This document shows positions 18,156 through 33,502 of a DNA stretch of 64,000 nt, one piece after another. Source of the stretch: Rubrivivax sp. (GTDB lineage: Bacteria > Pseudomonadota > Gammaproteobacteria > Burkholderiales > Burkholderiaceae_C); NCBI GenBank assembly GCA_027484825.1, contig JAIXSE010000002.1:62001-126000 (forward strand), read 5' to 3'. The notes below the pieces were generated by a model. That model was not told the DNA's origin and ran no database searches. It saw nothing but the letters and a program-made list of their open reading frames with translations. Every line of letters starts with the position of its first letter. Position 1 is the stretch's first letter. A program made the translations under genes and the position numbers.

Positions 18156-19069
18156 GGTCCCGGTTCTCCGGCCCCGGCCGGGTCAGCGGCGGCTGCGATG
18201 GTCGAGGTGTCCACCCGCAGCGGCACGGTGACCGAGAACACCGAGCCCTTGCCCGCCTCGCTCTGCAGCCCCACATGACCGCCCAGCAGCTCGGCCAGGC
18301 GCTTGCTCAGGGACAGTCCCAGCCCGGTGCCGCGCAGGCGCTTCTGGATGGGGGAGTCCAGCTGGATGAAGTCCTGGAAGATGGCGCCGTGGAATTCGGG
18401 GGCGATGCCGATGCCGGTGTCGCTGACGGAAAACACCATGGTCTCGCCCACCTGCACCGCCGACACGCGGACCTCGCCGTGCAGGGTGAACTTCAGCGCA
18501 TTGGAGATGAAGTTGCGCAGGATCTGGGACAGCTTGCCGTTGTCGGTGAACAGCTGGGCGGTGCCCACCGGCTCCTCGAAGATCAGCTGCACATCCGGAT
18601 TGACCAGCACCGGCTTGAACATGCCGCGCAGGGCCGCGAACAGGTCCACCAGCTCGAACCAGGCCGGGGAGATGTCGATGCGGCCGGCCTCGACCTTGGC
18701 CAGGTCCAGCAGGTCGTTCACCATGTCGGTAAATTCCTCCGACGTGCTGCGAATGAACTGGATCTGCTTTTCCTGCTCGGGCGTGAGGGGGCCGTCCACC
18801 CGGTCCAGCAGCAGCCGGGTGAGGCTGCGGATGGATGCAATGGGCGTGCGGAATTCGTGGCTCATGTAGGCCAGGAAGCGGCTCTTGAGCTCGGTGGCCT
18901 GGCGCAGCTGCTGCGCCTGGGTGTCGAGCTCGGCATACAGGGCCAGCACGCCGCGGTTGGTCTCGTCCAGCTCCATCTGCAGCGCCTCGAGCTGCGAGCG
19001 GGTCTGGCTCAACTCGCTCAGGGCCGCGCGCAGGGCATTCGGGTCGTCAACAGGCGGTTCTTGGGTCAT
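18152..19069 (-). CDS. Sensor histidine kinase, soluble
   Basis: A 305-residue kinase: an N-terminal coiled coil (ALSELSQTRSQLEALQMELDE region), then HisKA YMSHEFRTPIASIRSL, then an ATPase domain with [23 protein letters not shown] and GTGLGLSLSKRLAELLGGHVG. No membrane segment or sensor domain is visible, so input probably comes through protein contacts. The start at 19069 lies eight bases after the phosphatase gene; the longer frame would overlap that gene. In stressosome modules of Gram-negative bacteria, kinases of this sort follow RsbT/RsbX and are presumed outputs. Confidence 0.9.
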   Translation of the reverse strand: MTQEPPVDDPNALRAALSELSQTRSQLEALQMELDETNRGVLALYAELDTQAQQLRQATELKSRFLAYMSHEFRTPIASIRSLTRLLLDRVDGPLTPEQEKQIQFIRSTSEEFTDMVNDLLDLAKVEAGRIDISPAWFELVDLFAALRGMFKPVLVNPDVQLIFEEPVGTAQLFTDNGKLSQILRNFISNALKFTLHGEVRVSAVQVGETMVFSVSDTGIGIAPEFHGAIFQDFIQLDSPIQKRLRGTGLGLSLSKRLAELLGGHVGLQSEAGKGSVFSVTVPLRVDTSTIAAAADPAGAGEPGP

Positions 19070-19077
19070 CGTTCGGG

Positions 19078-20103
19078 TCAGGCAAGAGCACGGCGAGGGG
19101 CCGCCACCACCACGGTGGCATCGTCGCGGCCGCGAAGGTGATCCCGCAGGATCCATGCGGCCAGGCAGGTCGGTCCGGCCTGCAGCAGGCCCGGCACATC
19201 ATCGAGCTTCCAGCGGCTCTGAATGCCATCTGAATGCAGGACAAGCACGGCGTGGTCCGGCCACTCATACCGCATGTCCTGCAATCGGCGCACCTGCACG
19301 CCGAGCGTCCCATGTTGGACCAACAGACTGCGGTCGGTCACCCCCGAGATCAGGCGGCCGCTGACGTTGCCGGCGCCCGACACCACCAGGCCCGCGGATG
19401 CCAGGTCCAGGCGGACCAGAGTGACGGCGGCGCCGCGGGTGCTGCGCATCGGATCATGGGCGCGTTCCAGCACGTCGGCGGGGGAGGCGGTGCCGGACGG
19501 CATCCTGTGCAGCAGGGCCACCATGTGATCGGCCGCCTCGGCCGCCTCGGGGCCGTGACCCAGGCCGTCGGCCACCACCAGCAGCCAGTGGTCCGGGTCC
19601 TTGCGCACGCTCCAGGCGTCGCCGCTGACCTGCTCGCCGGGGGCGGCCAGGGTCACGCCGGCGATGTCGAAGGCGGCTGTCGGCGGTCGAGGAGGGCGGC
19701 GGTCCGGGGCGTCGGCGCTGGCCCGCACGGCGATCACCGTGCCGCGTCCGGGCGCAGAAAACGCCTCAAAGCGGGCGGCCAGGCGCTTGATCGCCCCCAG
19801 GCCGGTGCCCGCCGTGCCGCCGGTGCTGTAGCCGTCCTGCAGGCAGCCGTGCAGGTCCATGCCGGGGCCCTGGTCCAGAGACAGCACCTCCACCTCGCCG
19901 TCCACCGCCGCCATCAGCAGCGCGGCCTGCCGGCCGGGGCCGACATGGCGGTGCAGGTTGGTGCCCAGCTCGGTGACCATCAGCGCCAGCCGACCGCCGG
20001 CCTCGGCATCAAAGCCCAGTCCGTCCGCCAGATGCAGGGCGGCCCGACGGGCCTCGCCCACCTGGCTGACGTCCTCGATGGGAAAACGCTGGTGAGGCTG
20101 CAT
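19078..20103 (-). CDS. ATPase plus SpoIIE/RsbX-type PP2C phosphatase fusion
   Basis: A 341-residue protein with two parts. Residues 1-130 form a GHKL ATPase of the anti-sigma type (LMVTELGTNLHRHV, DQGPGMDLHG, GTGLGAIKRLA). Residues 150-335 form a PP2C phosphatase of the RsbX/SpoIIE group (SGDAWSVRKDPDHWLLVVADGLGHG, GAGNVSGRL, HSDGIQSRW, RGRDDATVVV). In stressosomes RsbX removes phosphate from RsbS and RsbR and resets the complex. It lies three bases after the RsbT gene. The fused ATPase is a second RsbT/RsbW-like domain in this operon. Confidence 0.92.
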   Translation of the reverse strand: MQPHQRFPIEDVSQVGEARRAALHLADGLGFDAEAGGRLALMVTELGTNLHRHVGPGRQAALLMAAVDGEVEVLSLDQGPGMDLHGCLQDGYSTGGTAGTGLGAIKRLAARFEAFSAPGRGTVIAVRASADAPDRRPPRPPTAAFDIAGVTLAAPGEQVSGDAWSVRKDPDHWLLVVADGLGHGPEAAEAADHMVALLHRMPSGTASPADVLERAHDPMRSTRGAAVTLVRLDLASAGLVVSGAGNVSGRLISGVTDRSLLVQHGTLGVQVRRLQDMRYEWPDHAVLVLHSDGIQSRWKLDDVPGLLQAGPTCLAAWILRDHLRGRDDATVVVAAPRRALA

Positions 20104-20106
20104 GGC

Positions 20107-20532
20107 CTACTTCCAGCGGGTGATGGTGACGCGGGTGCCCTGGCCGGGCGCGGTCTCGAGTTCGAAGTCGTTCACCAGCCGCTTGCTGCCGGACAGGCCC
20201 ATGCCCAGGCCGCCGCCGGAGGTCCAGCCGTCCTTGAGCGCCAGGTCGATGTCGGGGATGCCGGGGCCCTGGTCGACGAAGGACAGTCGCAGGCCCTGCC
20301 GGATGCCCTGCTGCACCAGTTGCCACAGCATGTCGCCGCCGCCCCCGTAGATGAGGGTGTTGCGGGAGAGCTCGCTGGCCGCGGTGATCATCTTGGTCTG
20401 GTCCACCAGACTGAATTTGAGCTGCTGCGTGAGCCGGCGCACCTGCTGGCGGGCCAGCACGATGTCCGCCTCACTGCGGATGGGCATCTGGCCGGTGTCG
20501 GCCTCAGTCGTCATCGCGGTCATGGCCGTCAT
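20107..20532 (-). CDS. rsbT: RsbT-like serine kinase of the stressosome
   Basis: A 141-residue GHKL kinase: ASELSRNTLIYGGGG (N box), FVDQGPGIPD, and GGLGMGLSGSKRLV. In the known pathway RsbT phosphorylates RsbS and RsbR in the stressosome and on stress is released to act on a partner. Three in-frame ATGs lie inside the end of rsbS; the one at 20532 is preceded by GAGGAG with seven-base spacing and is chosen. The resulting 29-base overlap with rsbS suggests coupled translation. No RsbU homologue is in the window, so the output is probably one of the adjacent kinases or the fused ATPase/phosphatase. Confidence 0.92.
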   Translation of the reverse strand: MTAMTAMTTEADTGQMPIRSEADIVLARQQVRRLTQQLKFSLVDQTKMITAASELSRNTLIYGGGGDMLWQLVQQGIRQGLRLSFVDQGPGIPDIDLALKDGWTSGGGLGMGLSGSKRLVNDFELETAPGQGTRVTITRWK

Positions 20533-20896
20533 GGAACTGCTCCTCGTCCGTTGCCTTGAGCAGCTGCAGGCCGCGTTCCACATTCAGCGCGGTCCGCACG
20601 CCGTCCAGGGACAGTCCCAGTTCCACCAGGGTGATGGCCACCGCCGGCTGCATGCCCACCACCACGGTGGTGGCGCCCAGCACCTTGGCAATGCCCGAGA
20701 TGCTGGCCAGCATGCGGCCGATGAAGGAATCGACGATCTCGAGGGCCGAGATATCGATCAGCACCCCGGAGGCGCTGGAGGACTGGATCTTGTTGGCCAG
20801 GTCGTCCTGGAGCGCGAGCGCGGTCTGATCCTGCAGGTCGACCTGGATGGTCACCAGCAGGGTCCGGCCCATTTGGAGGATGGGAATGCGCTGCAT
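20504..20896 (-). CDS. rsbS: RsbS-like stressosome scaffold (STAS)
   Basis: A 130-residue protein with a single STAS domain (MQRIPILQMGRTLLVTIQ..., GVLIDISALEIVDSFIGRML). Ser57 in IVDSF matches the serine that RsbT phosphorylates in RsbS. It ends in an acidic Asp/His tail encoded in the overlap with rsbT. With RsbR it would form the large stressosome shell in the cytoplasm. It starts three bases after the rsbR stop. Confidence 0.95.
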   Translation of the reverse strand: MQRIPILQMGRTLLVTIQVDLQDQTALALQDDLANKIQSSSASGVLIDISALEIVDSFIGRMLASISGIAKVLGATTVVVGMQPAVAITLVELGLSLDGVRTALNVERGLQLLKATDEEQFHDGHDRDDD

Positions 20897-20899
20897 CGG

Positions 20900-21781
20900 T
20901 CAGTCCATCCGTCCGGACACCGCGTCCGCCGCTGCGCGGCTGCGGGAGACCACGAAGCCGGTGCGGCGCAGGGCCAGAGAGAGGGCGTCGGCCAGGGTGG
21001 CCTTGGTGGTGATGCCTTCCAGGTCGATGCCCAGATGCACGATGGTCTGGGCGATCTGGGGACGGATGCCGCTGATGATGCAGTCAGCGCCCATCAGCCG
21101 GATGGCCGTCACCGTCTTCATCAGATGCTGGGCGACCAGGGTGTCCACGGTGGGCACGCCGGTGATGTCGATGATGGCCAGCGCCGAGCCGGTCGCGACG
21201 ATGCGCTCGAGCAGCGCCTCCATCACGACCTGGGTGCGGCCGCTGTCCAGAGTGCCGATCATCGGCACGGCCAGCACGCCTTCCCAGAGCTTGACCACCG
21301 GGGTGGACAGCTCCAGCAGGTCCTGCTGCTGGCGGGCGATGATGTCTTCACGGCTGCGCTGGTAGGTCGACACGGTGTGCTGGGCCATGGCGTCCAGCAG
21401 GGTGGAGACGTCCCAGGTGGCGGCGATCAGAAGATCCGGCTGGCCGCTGAAGGAGCGCTGCAGGCCGCCGAACAGGGGTTTTTTGAGGGACAGCACGAAG
21501 CGGCTGGTGTCCGCGGCGGTGGAGCCCTGCGCGGCACGGGAGGCGGAGAGCCGGGCGAGCTGGTCGCGCAGGCGGGACCAGCCGGGGGCCTCCAGGTCGG
21601 ACAGTCCGCCGCTGGCGCGCAGACCGGCCAGCAGGGCGTCCAGCAATTCAGCGGTCTCCCGCGAGTCGCCGTGCAGGTCACGGCCGCCGGCGAAGGTGCG
21701 GAGCTCTGCCTGCCATTCGGACAGGACCTGCTCCTTGTGATGGACCAGCAGATCTTCAACCGCAGCGCTGTGTGGATTCAT
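20900..21781 (-). CDS. rsbR: RsbR-like stressosome sensor (RsbRD N-terminus plus STAS)
   Basis: A 293-residue protein, first gene of the leftward operon. The N-terminal 140 residues are helical and resemble the RsbRD sensory domain; no haem- or flavin-binding signature is evident. The C-terminal STAS domain has STPVVKLWEGVLAVPMIG and IIDITGVPTVDTLVAQH, with Thr214 at the position phosphorylated in RsbR proteins. The start at 21781 follows GAGG with six-base spacing. The 187-base gap to the divergent response regulator gene must hold the promoters for both directions. Confidence 0.94.
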   Translation of the reverse strand: MNPHSAAVEDLLVHHKEQVLSEWQAELRTFAGGRDLHGDSRETAELLDALLAGLRASGGLSDLEAPGWSRLRDQLARLSASRAAQGSTAADTSRFVLSLKKPLFGGLQRSFSGQPDLLIAATWDVSTLLDAMAQHTVSTYQRSREDIIARQQQDLLELSTPVVKLWEGVLAVPMIGTLDSGRTQVVMEALLERIVATGSALAIIDITGVPTVDTLVAQHLMKTVTAIRLMGADCIISGIRPQIAQTIVHLGIDLEGITTKATLADALSLALRRTGFVVSRSRAAADAVSGRMD

Positions 21782-21968
21782 GGATTCCTCGGGTGGACGG
21801 GGGGAATTCGGGAGGCGACACAATGCGTGTCAAAGGAGGGGCGTCGGCATGTTAACGCTGGCGCAGCGGCTCGCTGGGCGCACCATGGCGCCGGGTTTGT
21901 CCCCGTCAGGGGTGGCACGCCGATTGCCCATAGAGATTTGGCGGTGGTCTACCGCACAAGACTGACGA

Positions 21969-23162
21969 ATGATGAAGATGCTGATCGACTGGGAGACAGA
22001 TGTGGCGCAACAGCAGACCTCCGGCACCAAGGCCGGGGCGGGGGAGGTGTCGCCGCGGCGGCCGATGAATGTGCTGGTGGTGGACGACAAGCCGCAAAAT
22101 CTGCTGGCCATGAAAGCCTTGCTGGGGGACGGCCTGGAGCCGGACCTGCAGGTGCTGACCGCCGATTCGGGGCCGGCCGCCCTGGAGCTGTTGCTGGAAC
22201 ATGAGGTCATGCTGGCCTTGCTGGATGTGCAGATGCCGGGCATGGACGGTTTCACCCTGGCGGAACTGATGCGGGGCACGGAGCGTACCCGTCATGTGCC
22301 GATCATCTTCCTGACCGCTGGCGCGCGCGAGGCCCAGCGCAGCTTCAAGGGGTATGAAGCCGGCGCGGTGGACTTCATCTACAAACCGGTGGACGCCCAT
22401 GTGATGCGCAGCAAGGTGGCCGTGTTCGCCGACCTGCATCGCCAGCGGCAACTGCTGGCCGAGCGGATCGAGGCGCAGGAGCGTCTGGCGCGGGTCAATG
22501 CGCTGATGCTCAGCGCGCTCTCCCACGACATCCGCGGGCCGCTGTCGGTGATGATGCTCAATGCCGAGCTGCTGATCCGTCAGACGGACCAGCCGGTGCT
22601 ACAGAAGGCCGGCGCCCGCATGAAGGCGGCCGCCACGTTGCTGGGCCGCCAGGTGGACCACCTGGGCAGCCTGGCCCAGCGCCCCTGTGAGCTGCTGGAA
22701 GTGCATCCGCGCCGCGGCGACCTCGCCACCCTGACCGCCCAGCGGCTGGACCTGGAAAGCAACCAGGCCGTGCTGTGGGCGCCGCCCAGCTTTGAGCGCA
22801 TCGGCGATACGGCGGGCGATTTCGACGCCGAGGCGCTGGCCCGGGCCATCGACCAGTTGCTGATGCAGGCGGCCACGCATGCGGGGGATGCCTCCCTGCG
22901 CATCCAGGTGGACGGCAGTGCCCATCGCTCGCTGATGCTGCGCCTGAGCTTTGACACGGTGCTGTCGGCCGAAGCCTCGATTCATCTGTTCGGCGGCCAT
23001 GAGCCGGTCTCTGGCATGGCCTCGCCCCATGTGGGGCCGGGTTTGGAAGAGCCCGAACGGGTGGCCCGTGCCCACGGCGGTTCTCTGATCGGCGGTTCAC
23101 GGCAGCGTCAGGGGACGCTGCTGGAGTTGCTGCTGCCCCGGCATCAGGCGGATCGTCCCTGA
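21969..23162 (+). CDS. Response regulator fused to a degenerate histidine kinase
   Basis: A 397-residue protein divergent from rsbR. A receiver (MNVLVVDDKPQNLLAMKAL, LALLDVQMPGMDGFTL, FLTAGAREAQR, FIYKPVD) is followed by a HisKA-like helix with an intact SHDIRGPLSVMM box. The ATPase domain is decayed: the N box reads DQLLMQAATHAG without the essential Asn, there is no DxGxG motif, and only VARAHGGSL is recognisable. It may accept or pass phosphate without binding ATP. The first ATG (21969) has a weak ribosome site; a later start at MNVLVVDD (residue 33) is possible. Confidence 0.85.
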   Translation: MMKMLIDWETDVAQQQTSGTKAGAGEVSPRRPMNVLVVDDKPQNLLAMKALLGDGLEPDLQVLTADSGPAALELLLEHEVMLALLDVQMPGMDGFTLAELMRGTERTRHVPIIFLTAGAREAQRSFKGYEAGAVDFIYKPVDAHVMRSKVAVFADLHRQRQLLAERIEAQERLARVNALMLSALSHDIRGPLSVMMLNAELLIRQTDQPVLQKAGARMKAAATLLGRQVDHLGSLAQRPCELLEVHPRRGDLATLTAQRLDLESNQAVLWAPPSFERIGDTAGDFDAEALARAIDQLLMQAATHAGDASLRIQVDGSAHRSLMLRLSFDTVLSAEASIHLFGGHEPVSGMASPHVGPGLEEPERVARAHGGSLIGGSRQRQGTLLELLLPRHQADRP

Positions 23163-23272
23163 GGCGTCGGCCCTCAGTTCCCCAGCATTCCCAACAGTCC
23201 CTCCACAGCGCCCCGGCCGGACCCACCGGCCAGAAGGCGCCCCCTCATGGCTGACCGGCTTTCTTGACTTCC

Positions 23273-26850
<3,578 letters not shown>

Positions 26851-26851
<1 letters not shown>

Positions 26852-27744
26852 TGGACGAGGGCGGCGTGATGAAGTCCGGGACTGACGGCGCGTTCGGCAG
26901 CCTGCTGGGGGATGACCACCTGCCGGCCCATCCGGAGGTGGACATCGAGGTGCGGCTGATCCTGGAGGCCATCTATCAGCGCTACCACTACGACTTCCGG
27001 GATTACGCCCCGACCTCGCTGCGCCGCCGACTGAAAGCGGCGATGCTGCGCTTTGACTGCCCCACGCTGTCCCAGCTGCAAGGGCGGCTGCTGCGCGAGG
27101 GGGAGGTGTTCCGGTCGGTGCTCAAGGACCTGACGGTGCAGGTCAGCGAGATGTTCCGCGACCCGGAGTATTTCCGGGCTCTGCGGGAGCAGGTGGTGCC
27201 GGTGCTGAGCACCTATCCGTCGCTCAAGATCTGGGTGGCGGGGTGCAGCAGCGGGGAGGAAGCGTATTCATTGGCCATCCTCATGAAGGAGGAAGGGCTG
27301 CTGGAGCGCACCCTGATTTACGCCACCGACATCAGCCAGGAAGCGCTGATGCAGGCCCAGGCTGGCGTCTACCGGATCGACCTGGTGCCGGGTTTCACCG
27401 AGAACCACCGGCTGTCGGGTGGGAAGGGGTCGCTGTCGGAGCACTACACGGCCGCCTATGACCACATCCTGCTGGACAAGGCCTTGAAGGAGCGCATTGT
27501 CTTCAGCGACCACAGTCTGTCCACCGACAGCGTGTTTGCCGAGGTGCAATTGGTCTCCTGCCGGAATGTGCTGATCTATTTCAACCGGGCGCTGCAGGAC
27601 CGGGCCTTCGGTCTGTTCAGCGAGGCGCTGTGCCGCAATGGCTTCCTGGGCCTTGGGGCGCGGGAGACCCTGCGCTTCTCGGCGCATGCCGGCGACTTCA
27701 CCGAGGTGGCGCCTCACGAGCGGATCTACCAGCGCAAGGGCTAG
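26851..27744 (+). CDS. cheR: CheR-type protein-glutamate methyltransferase
   Basis: A 297-residue S-adenosylmethionine-dependent methyltransferase of the CheR family. Visible signatures are YDFRDYAPTSLRRRL (N-terminal domain), TVQVSEMFRDPEYF, IWVAGCSSGEEAYSLAILM (SAM site), YATDISQEALMQA, and VSCRNVLIYFNRALQ. It would methylate glutamates on chemoreceptors or kinases with methylation helices. Neither CheB nor a chemoreceptor is in the window, so its partner is probably the neighbouring CHASE3 kinase. It is coupled to that kinase by a TGATG overlap. Confidence 0.94.
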
Positions 27745-27808
27745 CGCGCCGTGCGCACGGGCGCGGACCTTGCCCTGGAAGGGCATTCCCTTTTCCAGGA
27801 GCCCTTTC

Positions 27809-28207
27809 ATGGCAACCAGCAGCATTCTCGGCGGCACGCCCGCCCCCCAGCAGGCCGACGGCCGCGGCACCGACGCCCTGGGCCCGAGCGACAGTTCGGA
27901 CAGTGGCAGTGATGTGATGGGCGAACGGCCGATGGCCACCGGCCCGGATGATCCGGACAACCTCGGCGCGGTGCCGAGCAACCCGGGCAGCGACAGCGAC
28001 CGCTTCGGCACCGGCGAGCGGGCATCCGCCACCCCGGGCGGCCGCAATGACCGGGTGGATGGCGACATCAGCCCGGACCGGATCGCGCAGTCGGATGCGG
28101 TGCTGGGCGAGGTCGATGACGGCATCGACGTGGACGAGCTGGCCAGCGGCGACGATCCGTCGGCGGGGCCGGATCCGGAGCATGAGGACGACGACGACAG
28201 CGTCTGA
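27809..28207 (+). CDS. Small acidic protein of unknown function
   Basis: A 132-residue, strongly acidic, Gly/Ser/Asp-rich, probably disordered protein beginning MATSSILGGTPAPQQ and ending in an Asp run. It has no signal peptide, membrane segment or cysteine. The motif LGPSDSSDSGSD is reminiscent of small proteins seen beside chemotaxis-type kinase clusters, but I cannot assign a function. The start follows GGAG with eight-base spacing, and it lies 64 bases after cheR. Confidence 0.75.
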   Translation: MATSSILGGTPAPQQADGRGTDALGPSDSSDSGSDVMGERPMATGPDDPDNLGAVPSNPGSDSDRFGTGERASATPGGRNDRVDGDISPDRIAQSDAVLGEVDDGIDVDELASGDDPSAGPDPEHEDDDDSV

Positions 28208-28328
28208 GGCTCTACCCAGGGAGGGCGGATGTCCCCCTGAACCCGGACTCCGGAGCGCCTGGGCCGGCCGGTCGTTGACAAATATCGACCCGAGGCCGGG
28301 CGCCTGCGTGCGATGCTTCTTCCTGGCT

Positions 28329-28356
28329 CTTGAAATAGAGGGACACAGTCCCATCT
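28329..28356 (+). promoter_or_regulatory. Sigma-32 heat-shock promoter of clpB
   Basis: CTTGAAA (28329-28335), a 14-base spacer and CCCATCT (28350-28356) match the heat-shock consensus (CTTGAA, N13-17, CCCATNT) almost exactly. The site is 25 bases upstream of the clpB start codon, whose GGAGG lies at 28368-28372. Confidence 0.85.
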
Positions 28357-28380
28357 GCTCGACCAACGGAGGTTCATCTC

Positions 28381-30975
<2,595 letters not shown>

Positions 30976-31024
30976 ATGCGCTCAGTGGATTGAGCGCGGG
31001 AGGGTGGAGGGGGGAGGGGTCCCC

Positions 31025-32557
31025 TCACTGGGAGGGCATTAGCATGAGGTCATCCACGACCCGCTTGTGCGCCTGCTTGAGGGCCTCCACCTGCGTCTCC
31101 ATCATGAGCTTCAGGATGTGCTCGTACAACCCGGTGGGGAGACCCTGGGAATCCACCTCGCGGCAGAGATCCTTCGTCGACAAGTGGGTGCCCCTCATGA
31201 GGAGGCTGAGCGCTGTCTCCGCAGATTGCGTGCCGGCCAGACGCAAAGCGCTGACCAGTGCATCCACGTGGTTCAGCGGAGACTGGGCGATCGGCAATTG
31301 CAGGTCCACGGGGGTGCGTCGCAGTCCGACCGTCAACTCGCCGTTGGGGGCATGCTGGATTTGCAGGGGGAACACCGGATCGTAGGCTTGGCCGCTGGGC
31401 GTCCCCAGCTGGTCAATGCGTCTTTGCTGGGTGCTCCGATCCAAGTAATGCACCGTCACACCGGTGGGCCATCCGTCCCTTTGCATGAAGGAGTTCAGCA
31501 GGTTAACGCCGCCGCGCGGTGAAATCGGCAGGTTTGAGCTCAGTTCCTCGAGCAGCGCTTGCCCGCGCACGAGCACGGCGCTCCTTTTTCCGCTCTCATG
31601 CTGCGACTGAATCAAGTCCTGGGAAGGGCGCTTGAGGCTGATGGCGGCGGGCGGCAGTGGGAGTGCTGAGGCTGGCTGAGACGACGTGGAGGTGCCTGGC
31701 ACGGAGAGCTTGGGTGCCACGCTGCTGGAGCCGCGTTGCTGCAAGAAGGCTTCGGTGGATCGCTGCGGAGCCGTTGGGATCGAGAGACGAGACGGCACCG
31801 TCGTGTCGGGGGAGGCCGCCGGCTGTACCGACGCAGCGGGCCCGCCCGTGATGGACGGCTGGGCCGGCTGGTTCAACCGGGCTGACTGGGCCGAATGCGC
31901 CGAATGCGCCGAATGCGCCAACTGATGCGCAAATCCGCCGCTCCCGGGGAGGGTGGACGAAAAGCGACAGGAAGGCCAGGGCTGTGATGTGCTTGGTTCT
32001 GCGTACGGGTGGTGGGGCGCCAACGGCATGACGGGCTGGGAGTGGACGGTCACGACTGCGGTCGCCGTGGCCGTGGCCGACGCCGTCGCAGGCGCAATGC
32101 CAACGGCGGACGGATATCTGGGCGCATACCCTTGAGGGGCGGGCCTGTCACCCGTGGGGACCCCACGCGCAGGGAACCCACGCGCGGCGAACCCACGCGC
32201 AGCGAACTCTTGCGCCGCTAACTCCCGCGCAGCGAATTCCGGGAATGGGAACTCCTGTGGGGGGAACTGCGGTTGCTGCCACGTTTGCGCTGAGGCTGTC
32301 TGCGCTTGTTGCTGTGGCTGTGGCTGCCCCGGTCCATGCTGCTGCACGTGCCACTGCCCCTGCCTCTGCTGTTGCATCAGCCCCTGCTGTTGCATCACCC
32401 CCTGCCGCTGCTCTTGCAGCACCCACTGCCCTTGCCCTTGCCCTTGCCACTGTCCCTGCCACTGTTCTTGAGGAACCGGATGGTTGCCCCTGGAGGGGTC
32501 AGGGTCGTGGTCAGGGCAGGGGTGGGGCGGTTGTCCGAAGGCGTGAGTCGGGTACAC
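31025..32557 (-). CDS. Unrecognised protein with Gln-rich repeats and a folded C-terminus
   Basis: A 510-residue protein that I do not recognise. It starts at a GTG behind a near-perfect GGAGGAGA ribosome site, which supports it as real. Residues 15-90 are Gln/Gly/Trp-rich repeats (EQWQGQWQGQGQGQW). Residues about 95-140 are repeats of the type EFAARELAAQ. Residues 150-330 are Ala/Ser/Pro/Thr-rich with an AHS triplet run. The last 180 residues (from SLKRPSQDLIQSQ) have ordinary globular composition and end in a helical segment. There is no signal peptide or membrane helix. A disordered N-terminus and compact C-terminus occur in secreted effectors, but no secretion genes are nearby, so this is speculation. 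Confidence 0.7.
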   Translation of the reverse strand: MYPTHAFGQPPHPCPDHDPDPSRGNHPVPQEQWQGQWQGQGQGQWVLQEQRQGVMQQQGLMQQQRQGQWHVQQHGPGQPQPQQQAQTASAQTWQQPQFPPQEFPFPEFAARELAAQEFAARGFAARGFPARGVPTGDRPAPQGYAPRYPSAVGIAPATASATATATAVVTVHSQPVMPLAPHHPYAEPSTSQPWPSCRFSSTLPGSGGFAHQLAHSAHSAHSAQSARLNQPAQPSITGGPAASVQPAASPDTTVPSRLSIPTAPQRSTEAFLQQRGSSSVAPKLSVPGTSTSSQPASALPLPPAAISLKRPSQDLIQSQHESGKRSAVLVRGQALLEELSSNLPISPRGGVNLLNSFMQRDGWPTGVTVHYLDRSTQQRRIDQLGTPSGQAYDPVFPLQIQHAPNGELTVGLRRTPVDLQLPIAQSPLNHVDALVSALRLAGTQSAETALSLLMRGTHLSTKDLCREVDSQGLPTGLYEHILKLMMETQVEALKQAHKRVVDDLMLMPSQ

Positions 32558-32679
32558 AGCGATCTCCTCCGGCCCTGAAGGGGTGGGGCCTGCAGCGTCA
32601 GTGAGGCGAGAGGAGATCCGTGTTCCCTGGCGGCCACGCTGCCACCGGGTGCAGCGCGGCCGTCCGTCCCTGCGGGCGC

Positions 32680-33402
<723 letters not shown>

Positions 33403-33502
33403 GTTGTTGCTCCTTGTTGACTTGCGATGGCTTCACTGTAGGCAAGCGCGACCCTCCCGAGGGGGAGGGGTTTTGAGGCCTGCATTCAAATAAGATGAAG
33501 GC

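Noticed and set aside
28275-28280. TTGACA upstream of clpB as a sigma-70 -35 box
   Set aside because: No plausible -10 element lies 16-18 bases downstream, whereas the sigma-32 site nearby fits well.
31850-32480. CRISPR-like short repeats
   Set aside because: The repeats are in-frame low-complexity codon repeats of the Gln/Ala-rich protein, contiguous and without spacers.
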